NCBI GenBank assembly: GCA_028285685.1
Contig: JANQOR010000026.1
Span: forward strand, 1-64,000
Direction: 5' to 3'
DNA from: Cyclobacteriaceae bacterium
GTDB taxonomy: Bacteria; Bacteroidota; Bacteroidia; Cytophagales; Cyclobacteriaceae
Length of the DNA stretch: 64,000 nucleotides
The notes under the pieces: model-generated
The model's database searches: none
What the model saw: only the letters and a program-made list of their open reading frames with translations
Told to the model about the DNA's origin: nothing
Part shown: positions 17,912-26,346 of the stretch, one piece after another
How positions within the stretch are numbered: position 1 is the first letter of the stretch
Layout: each line of letters begins with the position of its first letter
Program-made: the position numbers and the translations under genes

Positions 17912-19123
17912 ATGAGCCTTACCAAGAACTACCAGGGATACAAGTCCTTTCAGTATCTCGAAAAAGACATTGATTACCAACATTTTGATTTAGCTGAGGA
18001 GATTGGACGCGTCCCTTCAAACAAAGTAGAGCTAAGCTCCGAGCAAGAGACGCTTGTTGAAAAAATTCTAAAAGACCATATCCTAATCAGTGTACACGAA
18101 CACCTTGGAACTTTTCCAAAAGATATTATGGAGACCCCTGCTTATGTCAAGGAGGGACGAATGGCCACCGCTTTCGAAGGGTTGTCAAAAAGTCATTGGG
18201 ACTGTGTCTTTGATAATCTTATGGATGGCATCTGCATGATCCACTCCAAAGGAGGCTGGAAATGGAGTGAGGTAATACACGATCTGGGAATGCGGCTTTG
18301 CGATATAGCTCACCAGGATTTTGTCATTCATTGCAAAACAGTTGATGATATTTATAAGGCAAACTCCGAGGGAAAAGTGGCCTGGGTGGCGGTAATGGAA
18401 GGTGCTATGATGATCGAAAATGAATTGGATCGACTTGATCTTCTCTACGGATTTGGATTACGCTCGATCGGCATTACCTATAGCGAATCAAATGCACTCG
18501 GTTCCGGATTGAAAGAGGAACGAGACGGAGGTTTGACAGCTTTTGGAAAACGTGCTGTCGAGCGCATGAACAAACTAGGATTTCTCATTGATTGCTCACA
18601 TACTGGAGATCAAACAGCGCTTGATACTATTGAACACAGTAGTAAGCCCATCATTTTGAGCCATATCGGTGCCAAGAAATTGTGGGCCACGAACAGGTTG
18701 GCTCCAGACGATGTACTTAAGGCATGCGCAGATAAAGGTGGTGTGATCGGTATTGAAGCTGCACCGCATACCACACTTACTCCCACCAAGCGGAAGCACA
18801 ACCTTGATGCAGTGATGGAGCATTTTGAATACATCAAGGATCTGGTAGGCATTGATCATGTCACCATGGGACCCGATACTCTTTATGGCGATCATGTTGG
18901 ACTGCACGGCGCCTATACAAAAGCGCTCTCTTTGAAAGCATCCAAGAGTCAGAAACCTGGAATGGAGTACGAACCGGTTGAGTTCGTTGATGGGCTGGAA
19001 AACCCAACCGAAGGGTCATACAACATTGTAAGATGGCTGGTAAAGCATGGCTACACGGAAGATGACATAGCAAAAATAATGGGGCAAAACACACTGCGAC
19101 TGCTCAAGGAGGTTTGGGTCTAA
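17912..19123 (+). CDS. Membrane dipeptidase family (M19) zinc hydrolase
   Basis: A 403-residue member of the renal-dipeptidase family, without a signal peptide, so probably cytoplasmic. Landmarks are ISVHEHLG near residue 70, VAVMEGAMMIEN with the bridging Glu, GLRSIGITYSESNALGSG, FLIDCSHTGDQTALD, IILSHIGAKKLWATNR with the two His ligands, and HVTMGPDTLYGDHVG with the Asp. The first ligand pair reads HxH instead of the HxD usual in this family, which may alter the metal site. It probably hydrolyses dipeptides or related amide substrates. It heads an operon with a membrane protein, a mini-protein and a symporter, suggesting that substrate uptake and cleavage are linked. Confidence 0.87.
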   Translation: MSLTKNYQGYKSFQYLEKDIDYQHFDLAEEIGRVPSNKVELSSEQETLVEKILKDHILISVHEHLGTFPKDIMETPAYVKEGRMATAFEGLSKSHWDCVFDNLMDGICMIHSKGGWKWSEVIHDLGMRLCDIAHQDFVIHCKTVDDIYKANSEGKVAWVAVMEGAMMIENELDRLDLLYGFGLRSIGITYSESNALGSGLKEERDGGLTAFGKRAVERMNKLGFLIDCSHTGDQTALDTIEHSSKPIILSHIGAKKLWATNRLAPDDVLKACADKGGVIGIEAAPHTTLTPTKRKHNLDAVMEHFEYIKDLVGIDHVTMGPDTLYGDHVGLHGAYTKALSLKASKSQKPGMEYEPVEFVDGLENPTEGSYNIVRWLVKHGYTEDDIAKIMGQNTLRLLKEVWV

Positions 19124-19768
19124 ATGCGTTTTCTCATCTCTTCGGTATATCTGTTGGCCGCTAGTCGTTTGCTGGCACAAAGTTCGTTAGAGGCTGTTTT
19201 TACGAATGTTGACCATAGGAACGGACAATTTATTGTTAATCAAACATTTCGGATAGCTCACGAGGGACCCTCAACATCCATCGAGCTAAAAGCGCTAAAA
19301 TTTGGAGGTTCTTTTCTAGGATCGATAAAGGCAAATACCAACGAATATGTGGAGCTTCATACAGACGATCTGATCACCATAAAATTGGATGATTATCAAC
19401 TGGACTCCATTGAATTAACCTATACAATTGAACCAACTGAAGAACTCGCATATCTCCCTTTGTTTTTTTCTAACTTATCTGCAGCTTCTTCGGATGATGA
19501 TTTTTTTAAAATTGACCTGAACAGTCCTTCAGATAAGTTCATTCACATTTATTTCCCAACCGTAGAGTTGATCAGGAGCATAAAGTCCGAATCAAATGTT
19601 GTGTCCTTTGAACTGCCTGCACTCATCTCTGGTGTCAGATTGGAGGTTTTGAACGACAATGAAGCTCCTGGGAACCTAGTTGCGGTTGTAGATTGGGGCG
19701 TAGGGGTTCTGTTTGTTGGAATTGGATTTCTTGTTTGGTATCACCGGAAAAAGTTGATTCATGGGTGA
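19124..19768 (+). CDS. Unknown secreted protein with C-terminal membrane anchor
   Basis: A 214-residue protein I do not recognise. It has a signal peptide (LLAASRLLAQ), a beta-rich extracytoplasmic part with acidic stretches, and one C-terminal membrane helix (VDWGVGVLFVGIGFLVWY) followed by HRKK, placing the bulk in the periplasm. The ATG follows the dipeptidase stop with no gap (TAAATG) and its 3' end overlaps the next small gene by 8 bases. Strong coupling with a sodium symporter suggests an accessory or substrate-binding role for the transporter, which is inference only. Confidence 0.7.
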   Translation: MRFLISSVYLLAASRLLAQSSLEAVFTNVDHRNGQFIVNQTFRIAHEGPSTSIELKALKFGGSFLGSIKANTNEYVELHTDDLITIKLDDYQLDSIELTYTIEPTEELAYLPLFFSNLSAASSDDDFFKIDLNSPSDKFIHIYFPTVELIRSIKSESNVVSFELPALISGVRLEVLNDNEAPGNLVAVVDWGVGVLFVGIGFLVWYHRKKLIHG

Positions 19769-19853
19769 TTTCATATTTTGGGGACTATTCATGGCCATCG
19801 GCCTGATTGTTCTTGGCTACATTGTTTGGATGTATTGGACAGAACGAAAATGA
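19761..19853 (+). CDS. 30-residue single-helix membrane peptide next to symporter
   Basis: This frame begins at the ATG at 19761, inside the end of the previous gene, and stops at the TGA at 19851-19853. The product is 30 residues: MGDF, then one hydrophobic helix rich in Trp, Ile and Leu (GLFMAIGLIVLGYIVWMYW), ending TERK. The positive tail predicts a cytoplasmic C-terminus. The stop overlaps the symporter ATG as ATGA, so all three genes are translationally coupled. Small accessory proteins encoded just before sodium:solute symporters are known in other prokaryotes, and this one has the right size, topology and place. It is unlikely to be chance, because the whole frame is hydrophobic and bounded by both overlaps. 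Confidence 0.72.
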   Translation: MGDFIFWGLFMAIGLIVLGYIVWMYWTERK

Positions 19854-21265
19854 GTGCTCAGCTAATCATATTCCTGGGCTATTTCCTACTGATCTTTTTT
19901 ATCGGTTGGCTGAGCCTGCGCCAGACAAAGTCGGAGGAAGATTATTGGATAGCAGGAAGCAAACTTGGTTGGGGTGTTGGAGGTGCAACCATGGCTGCAA
20001 CACACACAAGCGCCGGCACCTTCATTGGAACAATTGGAGTAATCTACTCTGTTGGATGGTCTTTTGGCTGGGTTCTATTGGTAATTCCGCTGGCTTACTG
20101 GTTCATGGTTGCAGTACTTGCACCAAGATTTACCAAAGTGACCGAATTAACCTTGCCAGCTTTCCTCCAAAGAAGGTATGACAGCAGCGTTGCACGAGGA
20201 GTCGGAGCAGTGATCATTCTGATTGCTACAGTGGTCTATATTCAGGCGCAGATTGTAGCAGGTGGATTGATCGCAAATGTGATATTCGGGATCGACCCAA
20301 CTGTAGGAATGATCATCTTCACTTTGATTCTCTTGATCTATACGATCGTAGGAGGAATGCTTGCTGTGGCTTATACTGATTTTCTGCAAATGATCATCAT
20401 GATAGTTGGGACATTGGTGTCCATTCCCCTTGCCCTTCGTCATTTTGATGGACTATCTGACCTCTTGTCAACAGTGGCAATTGTGAAGCCCATCACCTTT
20501 AGTTGGAGTGGTTTTCCTGCAGTGCTTCTGATCACTATGGGACTGGCATTTTTTCTCGGTTCGGTTGCTACGCCCGAGAAAGTGGTACGGTTGTATGCCA
20601 TGCGCGAAATGAAAACCATCCGAAGGGCCATCTTGCTTACCATCATTCTTGTCACGGTCATTAATCTTCTGGTCTTCGTGCTTGGACTGGTCGCGATGAC
20701 CCTTTTTCCAAACCTTCCTACCGGCGATCTTGCTATGCCGATCATCGCAAAGGCAGTTTTACCAACCTTCATTGGGACAATCATGTTGGCTGCTGTAACA
20801 TCGGCCATGATGTCTACGGTAGATTCGCTTCTTTTAGTAGCTGGTTCTGCCTTGTCTGAAGACATCTATCAAAACCTGATTCAGAAGAAAGCATCAAAAG
20901 CTCGTAGGCTGGTCGTTGCCAGAGTCGGAATTTTGATTGTCGGGGTCCTCCCGCTCATCTCAGTGATTGCTGGATTGGCTGAAGGGGAGCTAATTCAGTT
21001 CATCGTAATCCTATTCACCGCGATTATGGGCGCTGGATTCTTCACTCCAGTTGTTGGTGGTGTTTTATGGAAAAGAGCTACAAAACAAGGAGCAATAGCT
21101 TCTATGATTGGAGGTGTGGTAGTGACTGGTTTGTGGAAGGCCTTCGGCGACCCTCAGATTTACTCCGTACTGCCCGGGTTCATTACCAGCATATTGTGTT
21201 TTGTGATTTTTAGCTATTTCTCAAAACCGCCAGATGAATCTGCATGGAAACCTTATTTCGAATAA
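19850..21265 (+). CDS. Sodium:solute symporter (SSS family)
   Basis: The start is the ATG at 19850 (MSAQLIIFLGYFLLIFFIGW), overlapping the mini-gene stop; the frame is open upstream from 19778 but that part has no membrane character. The 471-residue protein has about 13 membrane helices and SSS landmarks: SEEDYWIAGSKLGWGVGGAT, TAGTFIG-like HTSAGTFIGTIG in helix 2, IYTIVGGMLAVAYTDFLQM in helix 6, and VTSAMMSTVDSLLLVAGSAL in helix 9 with the Ser/Thr residues that coordinate sodium. The family imports proline, pantothenate, sugars or other solutes with sodium. Being co-transcribed with an M19 dipeptidase suggests an amino acid or small peptide-like substrate. Confidence 0.93.
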   Translation: MSAQLIIFLGYFLLIFFIGWLSLRQTKSEEDYWIAGSKLGWGVGGATMAATHTSAGTFIGTIGVIYSVGWSFGWVLLVIPLAYWFMVAVLAPRFTKVTELTLPAFLQRRYDSSVARGVGAVIILIATVVYIQAQIVAGGLIANVIFGIDPTVGMIIFTLILLIYTIVGGMLAVAYTDFLQMIIMIVGTLVSIPLALRHFDGLSDLLSTVAIVKPITFSWSGFPAVLLITMGLAFFLGSVATPEKVVRLYAMREMKTIRRAILLTIILVTVINLLVFVLGLVAMTLFPNLPTGDLAMPIIAKAVLPTFIGTIMLAAVTSAMMSTVDSLLLVAGSALSEDIYQNLIQKKASKARRLVVARVGILIVGVLPLISVIAGLAEGELIQFIVILFTAIMGAGFFTPVVGGVLWKRATKQGAIASMIGGVVVTGLWKAFGDPQIYSVLPGFITSILCFVIFSYFSKPPDESAWKPYFE

Positions 21266-21273
21266 GATAGGAG

Positions 21274-21699
21274 TTATCCCTCTTCTCCCTCTATCTGACA
21301 ATTAAACATCCAATTGATTCCATACTTATCTGTAAACATCCCAAAACGTGCACCCCAAAACGTATCGTTCATAGGCATGGTCACATGACCATCGACAGCC
21401 ATTCTGTTAAAAATGATCTCCATTTTATTCGGATCACTCATACTGATGGAGAGGCTGATGTTACTTTCCGAACTCGACGATTCCGGCCTGTCAGAAGCCA
21501 TTACCACATTTTCTCCGAAACGCCAGGTCAGATGCATAACCTTACCATGGAGCTCGGGGGTGATTTTCTTCCCACCGATTTCGTTCGGGCCATCTTTGAA
21601 GTAATTAATTGAGTCAAATTCGCCACCCAGACAGGATTTGTAAAAGTTCATTGCTTCTTCGCAATTACCATTAAAAAAGAGATACGGATTAAGTTTCAT
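21274..21699 (-). CDS. VOC-superfamily protein, PhnB type
   Basis: A 141-residue protein of the glyoxalase/bleomycin-resistance (VOC) fold in its PhnB subfamily. Typical segments are MKLNPYLFFNGNCEEAMNFY at the start, GKVMHLTWRFGENVVMASD in the middle, and DTFWGARFGMFTDKYGINWM near the end. The function in this subgroup is generally unknown, and many members lack the metal ligands of true glyoxalases. It is convergent with the symporter gene, with only eight bases between the two stops. Confidence 0.88.
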   Translation of the reverse strand: MKLNPYLFFNGNCEEAMNFYKSCLGGEFDSINYFKDGPNEIGGKKITPELHGKVMHLTWRFGENVVMASDRPESSSSESNISLSISMSDPNKMEIIFNRMAVDGHVTMPMNDTFWGARFGMFTDKYGINWMFNCQIEGEEG

Positions 21700-21749
21700 T
21701 TCAATCTTTTTTGGCGAAAAATTATGGGCACTTCAAATCGAATGATTGC

Positions 21750-21802
21750 ACAAAAACGACAACGATCTCCATCGATTTTGAAGAATATTTTGTCGTTTTT
21801 GT
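21750..21802. repeat. 13-bp inverted repeat with 27-base loop
   Basis: ACAAAAACGACAA (21750-21762) and TTGTCGTTTTTGT (21790-21802) are perfect reverse complements between the divergent genes at 21699 and 21857. The loop contains a small CGAT/ATCG hairpin. It could be an operator or an mRNA structure; no T-run marks it clearly as a terminator. Confidence 0.5.
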
Positions 21803-21856
21803 TCAAGACGTAGAGGTCAGGTATATCATAATTTTGACTCAAAAATCTAGTCAATA

Positions 21857-22213
21857 ATGATTCGAAATATTTTAGCCATAGTGGCAGGTTATCTATTCTT
21901 CTCGCTCTATGCGGTATTGTATTTTTCCATTGCCGGAATAGAACCGACCAACCCTCCTGCGACTGTCGATCTTATAGTTACTGCTATCTTTTCGAGCCCG
22001 GCTGCCTTCTTTTCGGGTTGGATTACATCAATCATCTCGACAAAGAATAGCTCTAAACCTATCATCATCCTGCCAATTCTTATGGCGCTTGTAGCAGGTA
22101 CCTCGATAGTGGCACAGCCAGACACTGTCATCTGGACTCAGTTAATGACTATTTTGCTGCTTGCTCCGCTCACCTATCTTGGTGGATCTCTGGCGAACCG
22201 CGGCAGGAGATAG
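21857..22213 (+). CDS. Small membrane protein of unknown function
   Basis: A 118-residue protein with about four hydrophobic helices (NILAIVAGYLFFSLYAVLYF, a helix around FSSPAAFFSGWITSI, IIILPILMALVAGTSIVA and LMTILLLAPLTYLGGSLA) and a basic end NRGRR. I do not recognise the family. The ATG at 21857 leads straight into the first helix. It is followed 64 bases later by an AraC-type regulator on the same strand, so co-transcription is possible. Confidence 0.6.
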   Translation: MIRNILAIVAGYLFFSLYAVLYFSIAGIEPTNPPATVDLIVTAIFSSPAAFFSGWITSIISTKNSSKPIIILPILMALVAGTSIVAQPDTVIWTQLMTILLLAPLTYLGGSLANRGRR

Positions 22214-22277
22214 TTTTGATGGAGAATTATTTTGCTAGAGTGAAGACATAACCTTTCAAGGAATATCGAGATCAATC

Positions 22278-23099
22278 ATGTTTTACAAGGAATATCCACC
22301 CTCCAAAAAATTGGCTCCCCACATTAAGTGCTTCTGGGCTCTTGAGCATGATTATTCAAAACCACCTATGCAGAACGGTGAACATCTTTGGCCTGACGGC
22401 TTCTATGAACTGATTTTTACGTATGGAAAGGTTTATCTTCTTGAAGGCCTAAATGGCGCCAATACTCCCCTTCCCCAAAATTTCCTCATCGGACTTTTCG
22501 ACCATGCATTGAAATTGAACTCACCTGGCATCACCGGCCTCTTTGGGATCAGGTTTCACGCCTGGGGTCTTTATCCACTACTTGGTCGGCCGATGAGCGA
22601 ACTCAACAATCGAATAGTCAGCCTGAAGGAGATTTTTGAAGAAGAAATTGAGTTTCCCAAACTAGAGCCTACTGAAAAGGAAAAAGCAGTTGCTGAACTC
22701 CAAAAATTTATACTGAAAATCTTCGAATCAAGAGATCAGGATATTGACGTCACCCGCAACGTTGGCCAATCCATTTCAACGGCACGTGGTAACATCAAAA
22801 TAGCAGATGTGGTGAGTCAATATGGTCTATCTCCTAGGAAAATCCAGCGGCTCTTTGTTGAACAAACGGGTATTTCTGCTAAACACTACGCCAAAATTGT
22901 AAGATTTAGAGAAGCCAAAAGATCAATCGAGAAAAACCCAGGGATCAATATGGCAGAATTAACCTACTCGTCCGGATATAGTGACCAACCTCATTTCATC
23001 AGAAATTTCAAGCAGTTGTACGGAATGACACCCTCGCAACATAGAAAAAGAATTCTTGAGTTCATTTCTACCAGGAGCAAATCAGCAGAAAAAGGTTAG
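22278..23099 (+). CDS. AraC-family transcriptional regulator
   Basis: A 273-residue soluble regulator. The N-terminal part (YPPSKKLAPHIKCFWALEHD, LWPDGFYELIFTYG, GITGLFGIRFHAWGLYPLLG) matches the domain often called DUF6597 that precedes AraC helix-turn-helix pairs. The C-terminal 100 residues contain both helix-turn-helices: IADVVSQYGLSPRKIQRLF and MAELTYSSGYSDQPHFIRNF, then KQLYGMTPSQHRK. Effector and targets are unknown. It is convergent with the permease operon ending at 23118. Confidence 0.9.
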   Translation: MFYKEYPPSKKLAPHIKCFWALEHDYSKPPMQNGEHLWPDGFYELIFTYGKVYLLEGLNGANTPLPQNFLIGLFDHALKLNSPGITGLFGIRFHAWGLYPLLGRPMSELNNRIVSLKEIFEEEIEFPKLEPTEKEKAVAELQKFILKIFESRDQDIDVTRNVGQSISTARGNIKIADVVSQYGLSPRKIQRLFVEQTGISAKHYAKIVRFREAKRSIEKNPGINMAELTYSSGYSDQPHFIRNFKQLYGMTPSQHRKRILEFISTRSKSAEKG

Positions 23100-23117
23100 T
23101 CTGTCAATCCGGGCTTT

Positions 23118-25508
23118 TCAACCATTTTCCCGCAAGGCCTCTACGGGATTGGTTCTAGCCAACCTAAACAAATTGGAAGCAATCGCGACAGTACTTATCA
23201 CTAGAATTGTAACAAACCCAACAACCAGGTAGGTAGTTGAAATATCAGTCGTGTATGCAAAGTTTTCCAACCAACGACTCATCACTGTGAAAGCAACAGG
23301 TACTATTATTAGCAGAGCTGCGAAAACAAGTTTGTAAAATTCAACCGTGTACGAAATAAAAAGTTTGTCCGCAGACGCGCCAAGTACTTTTCTGATCGAA
23401 ACCTCCCTTGTCTTTCTCTTGCTAACCAAGAGGGACAGTGCGTAAATCCCAATGGCAGTCAAAAGCAAGGAAATCAACGTTAAGTATCTAACTACTTTAC
23501 CTATTATCACTTCCGTCTTGTACATTTCGGCAACTTCATCACTTAGAAAGGAGTACGAGAAAGGACTATCTGCAACGTGGTTACCCCAAACTTCTTCAAG
23601 CCTTTTGACCACGGATGGAATTGCACCCGGAGCAACTTTAATAGACATAAGCTTAATAAAGTTCGTACTCCAGATGCATAATGATTCCACCTCTTCATAC
23701 AATGAATTGTAGTTGAAATTATCAACAACTCCGACTACAGTTCCTGGCTTTCCGTATGCAAACCCCAATTGTTCTTGCATGGGATTTTCCCAGCCAAAAT
23801 TGTCAACCCAAGCTTGATTGACGATAAACTCATTTTTCCCCCAACTCTCAAAATTTCGTCCCTGGATCACTTCTATATCATAAAAATCAAGAAAATTGTG
23901 ATCTACCATTAGTGCGGTCATTATTAGAACCTCCTCCTGGCCATCAATTTTCAATTTCATGTCAAGACCTCCGATTGTTCCAAAAGCATTACTTGCCGCT
24001 GTGACATCACTAACACCAGCCAGACCCTCCATCTCTTGCTTGATGGTCGTGTAGTTCTTCTTGGCTTCTTCGCTCAGCGGTACCTGGAGAATGAAATCCT
24101 GGCTAAAGCTGCTATTGCCCCGAAGTAGAAAATCAATTTGGTCGTATACAACGATTCCACCCCCTAGTAGTCCCATGCTCAATGCTAGTTGGGTAACAAT
24201 AAGACTGCGGCTAAGAAAACTCTTACCTGCTGCTACATTCGTGCCTGCAATAATTTGAGATACTGGGATGGACTTTAGAATGATTGCAGGTACCAGGCCG
24301 GCTAGTCCAACTACCAACACAGATGTCAAAAACAATATTCCTAGTGTCCGAACCTGAAAGATCTCACCTAAGGAAATCGCAATCCCAAACTCATTTTGCA
24401 GAAACGTGCTTAGAATACCCATGCCCAAGAACGACAGGAGCAAGGCAATAAGGCAGAAGGTAGCGGTCTCAAAGTAGTTCTGCACTAAAACATTCCAGTT
24501 GCTGCTTCCTATGACTTTTCGGATGGCTGTGCTTTTCAGCCTATCGTTTAACTGTCCAATGGTGAGTTGCACAAAATTGATCGCCGCGATCAAAAGAACC
24601 AGGGCAGCCAGGAACATGCAAATCCGAATGTATTTCCTGTCAAATTTCTTCCAGTTCTGAGGATCCCAGGTAATGTGATAGGAATCAAGATGAATATTTC
24701 CAAGCTCCTGAAGAATTGGCTGATACATTTCGGCCAGACTCTCGTGATGATCATCATAGAATGTGACAAGTTTCCCATTCAATCCCGATGGAGATGCACC
24801 CTCCTTAAGTAAGACATATGTGTTAACCACTGGCCCGCTCCAGTTCACATCTTCGAGTGTATTGGAGGTAGAAAAAGAGGTAAGTACATCAAACCTAAGA
24901 TGACTGCTTTCCTCTTCTTTGATTACACCTGTAATTGTACCATCTCGATCTTCCGGATTCCTGGAAACTACCCAATGACCGTAGCGTATAGCAATTTGTT
25001 CACCGACCGGATCTTTTTCACCAAAAAGCTGCCTACTTAGCGATTCGGTAATAATAATCGAATTTGGCTCAAGAAGGGCGGTGGATTTCTGACCATAGAT
25101 CAAGTCAAAATCAAATACCTTGAAAAAGGAAGAATCCACAAAGAGTGCAGTTTCATAATATCCTTTTCTATTCTCAAAGGTGCAATATCCTTGATTGGCA
25201 TTGAACAACCTAACCACTTCTTCAATTTCCGGGTAATTCTCCTTCAGCAAAGGCTCCATTTTATAATGGCTCATTGCTATCTCTTCGCCTGCGGCCTCTT
25301 TGTAGCTACCAAGGAGGTTTACACGGTATATTCTGTCCTTTTTCGTATGAAATGAATCGAAAGCGAGTTGACCCTGAACAAACAAGGTCATTACCATAAA
25401 AACCAGAAGCCCAATACTTAAGCCAATCACTTTGGCTACAGAGATGAATGTATCTCGACGAATGGCCCTAATCAGTAAAAGAATTCGACTACTGGTCATC
25501 GTTTTCAA
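23118..25508 (-). CDS. ABC transporter permease, MacB/FtsX type, no ATPase partner
   Basis: A 796-residue permease with the same two-half FtsX layout as the gene at 4300. It has an N-terminal helix (SIGLLVFMVMTLFVQG), a periplasmic domain with DRIYRVNLLG and FGEKDPVGEQIAI, the first FtsX segment with STAIRKVIGSSNWN, and a second half ending in VSIRKVLGASADK and the final ARTNPVEALRENG. It follows the unknown secreted protein at 25511-26149 with two bases between stop and start, so the two are coupled. No ATPase is near. Confidence 0.92.
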   Translation of the reverse strand: MKTMTSSRILLLIRAIRRDTFISVAKVIGLSIGLLVFMVMTLFVQGQLAFDSFHTKKDRIYRVNLLGSYKEAAGEEIAMSHYKMEPLLKENYPEIEEVVRLFNANQGYCTFENRKGYYETALFVDSSFFKVFDFDLIYGQKSTALLEPNSIIITESLSRQLFGEKDPVGEQIAIRYGHWVVSRNPEDRDGTITGVIKEEESSHLRFDVLTSFSTSNTLEDVNWSGPVVNTYVLLKEGASPSGLNGKLVTFYDDHHESLAEMYQPILQELGNIHLDSYHITWDPQNWKKFDRKYIRICMFLAALVLLIAAINFVQLTIGQLNDRLKSTAIRKVIGSSNWNVLVQNYFETATFCLIALLLSFLGMGILSTFLQNEFGIAISLGEIFQVRTLGILFLTSVLVVGLAGLVPAIILKSIPVSQIIAGTNVAAGKSFLSRSLIVTQLALSMGLLGGGIVVYDQIDFLLRGNSSFSQDFILQVPLSEEAKKNYTTIKQEMEGLAGVSDVTAASNAFGTIGGLDMKLKIDGQEEVLIMTALMVDHNFLDFYDIEVIQGRNFESWGKNEFIVNQAWVDNFGWENPMQEQLGFAYGKPGTVVGVVDNFNYNSLYEEVESLCIWSTNFIKLMSIKVAPGAIPSVVKRLEEVWGNHVADSPFSYSFLSDEVAEMYKTEVIIGKVVRYLTLISLLLTAIGIYALSLLVSKRKTREVSIRKVLGASADKLFISYTVEFYKLVFAALLIIVPVAFTVMSRWLENFAYTTDISTTYLVVGFVTILVISTVAIASNLFRLARTNPVEALRENG

Positions 25509-25510
25509 TT

Positions 25511-26149
25511 TTACATTAGCTTATCAGCGCTGATCTTCCAGGTTACTGCCCAGGATTCACCAGCATCTTTGGATTGTTCAACCCTCCAACTAAAAGAATC
25601 TTCTGTAATATCATAAAAAATGATCCTTTTCAGATCATCAGGGTCCTGCGGATCCCATTCCATAACGACCTCATCCCCATCAGCCTTGGCGGTAAACAGT
25701 CCGAATATCCGTCCGGGGCCCTCCCCTGCGTTGTTATTGATAAATGCTATCTTCCAAACCTCCTCTTTTGTGTCATATACCCTGATTTGGGTCAGCATAA
25801 GATCTCTTTGAAAAAACTTATGGTAGGGTGTCTCTTTTTCGCCCTGGTACCAAAAATCCTGAACACCATATCCGTCTAAAATATATTTCCATGCCCAATA
25901 GGCTCTTGAGTCTTCTTCAAATTCCTGTGACTCTGCATTACGCTTGTATTGAGTACAATACCAGATCCCGCTGAGTTGCCCAAACTGGGCTGTCTCCGTT
26001 GGTGCACGCTTATTGATTGTCGATTCGGTCTCATAAAACTCTTTTACAGCCTGTGGAATATCATCGACGCTTTGAGCGGAAACATATCCCACTATCAAAA
26101 TGGCCATCGAGACTAATAGTGGTCTGTGAAATTTTAAAGATATTTTCAT
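25511..26149 (-). CDS. Secreted protein of unknown function, calycin-like
   Basis: A 212-residue protein with a signal peptide ending YVSAQ. The mature part has alternating strands (FGQLSGIWYCTQYKR, RAYWAWKYILDGYGVQDFWY, LMLTQIRVYDTKEEVWKIAF, IIFYDITEDSFSWRVEQSKD). This resembles the DUF1579 type of lipocalin-like barrel that carries the phrase 'GxW..(Y/W)..DG', but the match is by eye. It is immediately upstream of and coupled to an orphan ABC permease, which suggests an accessory periplasmic role. Confidence 0.6.
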   Translation of the reverse strand: MKISLKFHRPLLVSMAILIVGYVSAQSVDDIPQAVKEFYETESTINKRAPTETAQFGQLSGIWYCTQYKRNAESQEFEEDSRAYWAWKYILDGYGVQDFWYQGEKETPYHKFFQRDLMLTQIRVYDTKEEVWKIAFINNNAGEGPGRIFGLFTAKADGDEVVMEWDPQDPDDLKRIIFYDITEDSFSWRVEQSKDAGESWAVTWKISADKLM

Positions 26150-26346
26150 TTACTTCTTAATTGGATTCGTGAAAAAACTGTACCTAATTAAAACAACCTT
26201 GAAATCAACATTACATGAAATAGGAGCATCAATGGATTACATTGGGTCGAGTGTAAACAATTAGCAGCATGGAGCATTTTCCTCCTATTATTGTTCATCA
26301 ACCATTCGCTTAATTTGTAAACAAGAGCCAAAAAAGTTTTTTACTC

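Noticed and set aside
21260-21295. Possible bidirectional terminator between the symporter and VOC genes
   Set aside because: AGATAG and CTATCT can pair but the stem is bulged, lies partly in coding sequence and has no T-run.
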